DNA from: Candidatus Bathyarchaeota archaeon
GTDB lineage: Archaea > Thermoproteota > Bathyarchaeia > TCS64
Direction: 5' to 3'
DNA: 12,213 nucleotides
Assembly: GCA_030608725.1 (NCBI GenBank)
Contig: JAUWDP010000009.1
Location: forward strand, 1-12,213
Positions 11,763 through 12,213 of this stretch are shown here, piece after piece (position 1 is the first letter of the stretch; every line of letters starts with the position of its first letter). The translations under genes were made by a program, and so were the position numbers. The notes beneath the pieces were generated by a model. The model was not told where the DNA came from. It did not search any database and saw nothing but the letters and a program-made list of their open reading frames with translations.

Positions 11763-12213
11763 CTAGATGATTATCTTCTTGCCGTCGTACTCCAGGAGCA
11801 TATCGCGCTTCTCGTCGACGTTGCCCTGAATCCACTGTATCTGGTCGTCCGTGAGGTGCCTGAACCTGTTCTGGGACTTCAGGTAGTCCTCCACGGGCTT
11901 CTGCTTCGGCTTAACGTTCAGCTTCAGGACACCGTTCTCCACCTCGTAGAGGGGCCAGACCCAGGTGTCCACCATCAGCTTCGTCACCTCGATGCTCTTC
12001 GCCGGGTTGAACCTCCACCCCGTAGGGCAGGGCATGACGTTATGGATGTACCTGAAGCCCTTGATGCCCTTCGCCTTCTCCATCGTGGCGCGCAGATCCC
12101 TCGGATAGGCCACAGAGTTCGTCGCCACGTACGGCACATTGTGCTGGGCGATGATCATGGGTATCTCCTTCTTGTTGGCCTCCTTCCCCAGCGGCGTGGT
12201 AGTCGTCCAGGCC
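11763..12213 (-). CDS. porB: Pyruvate:ferredoxin oxidoreductase beta subunit (C-terminal part)
   Basis: The frame runs off the right edge of the window, leaving 148 C-terminal residues of a family that is usually about 290-330. PorB landmarks are clear: TTTTPLGKEANKEIPMIIAQH, then VPYVATNSVAYPRDLRATMEKAKGIKGFRYIHNVMPCPTGW, WPLYEVENGV and a tail with VEDYLKSQNRFRHLTDDQI. This subunit carries thiamine diphosphate and one 4Fe-4S cluster; the binding motifs lie in the missing N-terminal half. With the alpha, gamma and delta subunits it oxidises pyruvate to acetyl-CoA and reduces ferredoxin, or runs in reverse for CO2 fixation. The other por genes should lie just beyond the edge. A 2-oxoisovalerate or ketoglutarate relative is less likely from these motifs. 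The stop is TAG. Confidence 0.9.
   Translation of the reverse strand, partial: AWTTTTPLGKEANKKEIPMIIAQHNVPYVATNSVAYPRDLRATMEKAKGIKGFRYIHNVMPCPTGWRFNPAKSIEVTKLMVDTWVWPLYEVENGVLKLNVKPKQKPVEDYLKSQNRFRHLTDDQIQWIQGNVDEKRDMLLEYDGKKIII

Overview
The window looks archaeal. Most genes are preceded by an A/T-rich TATA element about 25-45 bp from a short leader, arginine is mainly AGG/AGA, and TTG or GTG starts are common. Two small winged-helix regulators of the archaeal HTH_45 type are present, and the right edge carries the beta subunit of a four-subunit-type pyruvate:ferredoxin oxidoreductase. The lineage cannot be fixed from sequence alone. An uncultivated TACK-type archaeon such as Bathyarchaeia is a guess from style only.

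Layout. Positions 1-1191 are decayed or rearranged. They hold a possible gene tail, a C-terminal piece of an aldo/keto-reductase-like protein (minus), and abutting it a truncated, frameshifted gene for a surface-anchored beta-propeller/Ig-like protein (plus). Positions 1192-2436 hold an A/T-rich spacer, an HTH_45 regulator and an unrecognised 196-residue coiled-coil protein. Positions 2507-4028 (minus) hold a GNAT acetyltransferase fused to an SSB-like OB fold, and a histidine phosphatase interrupted by an in-frame TAG. Positions 4137-6556 (plus) hold an MFS transporter and a translationally coupled pair, a DUF1847 cysteine-rich protein and a VOC/glyoxalase-fold protein.

Positions 6568-8585 (minus) are a two-gene sugar-phosphate operon: class I fructose-1,6-bisphosphatase followed with a 4-bp overlap by a class II-type fructose-bisphosphate aldolase. 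Together they would run triose phosphates to fructose 6-phosphate. A 463-bp spacer with several symmetrical elements leads to a second HTH_45 regulator at 9049. Positions 9392-11716 hold a GbsR/MarR-type regulator divergent from an ABC ATPase and its membrane partner. The porB-like gene enters from the right on the minus strand and ends in an oligo-T terminator.

The metabolic genes (pyruvate oxidoreductase, aldolase, FBPase) fit an anaerobic archaeon that interconverts pyruvate and sugar phosphates. I did not find a convincing new defence or mobile system. The points most worth a second look are the GNAT-OB fusion, the amber codon inside an otherwise intact histidine phosphatase, the broken gene junction near 520-545, and inverted repeats lying on TATA boxes.
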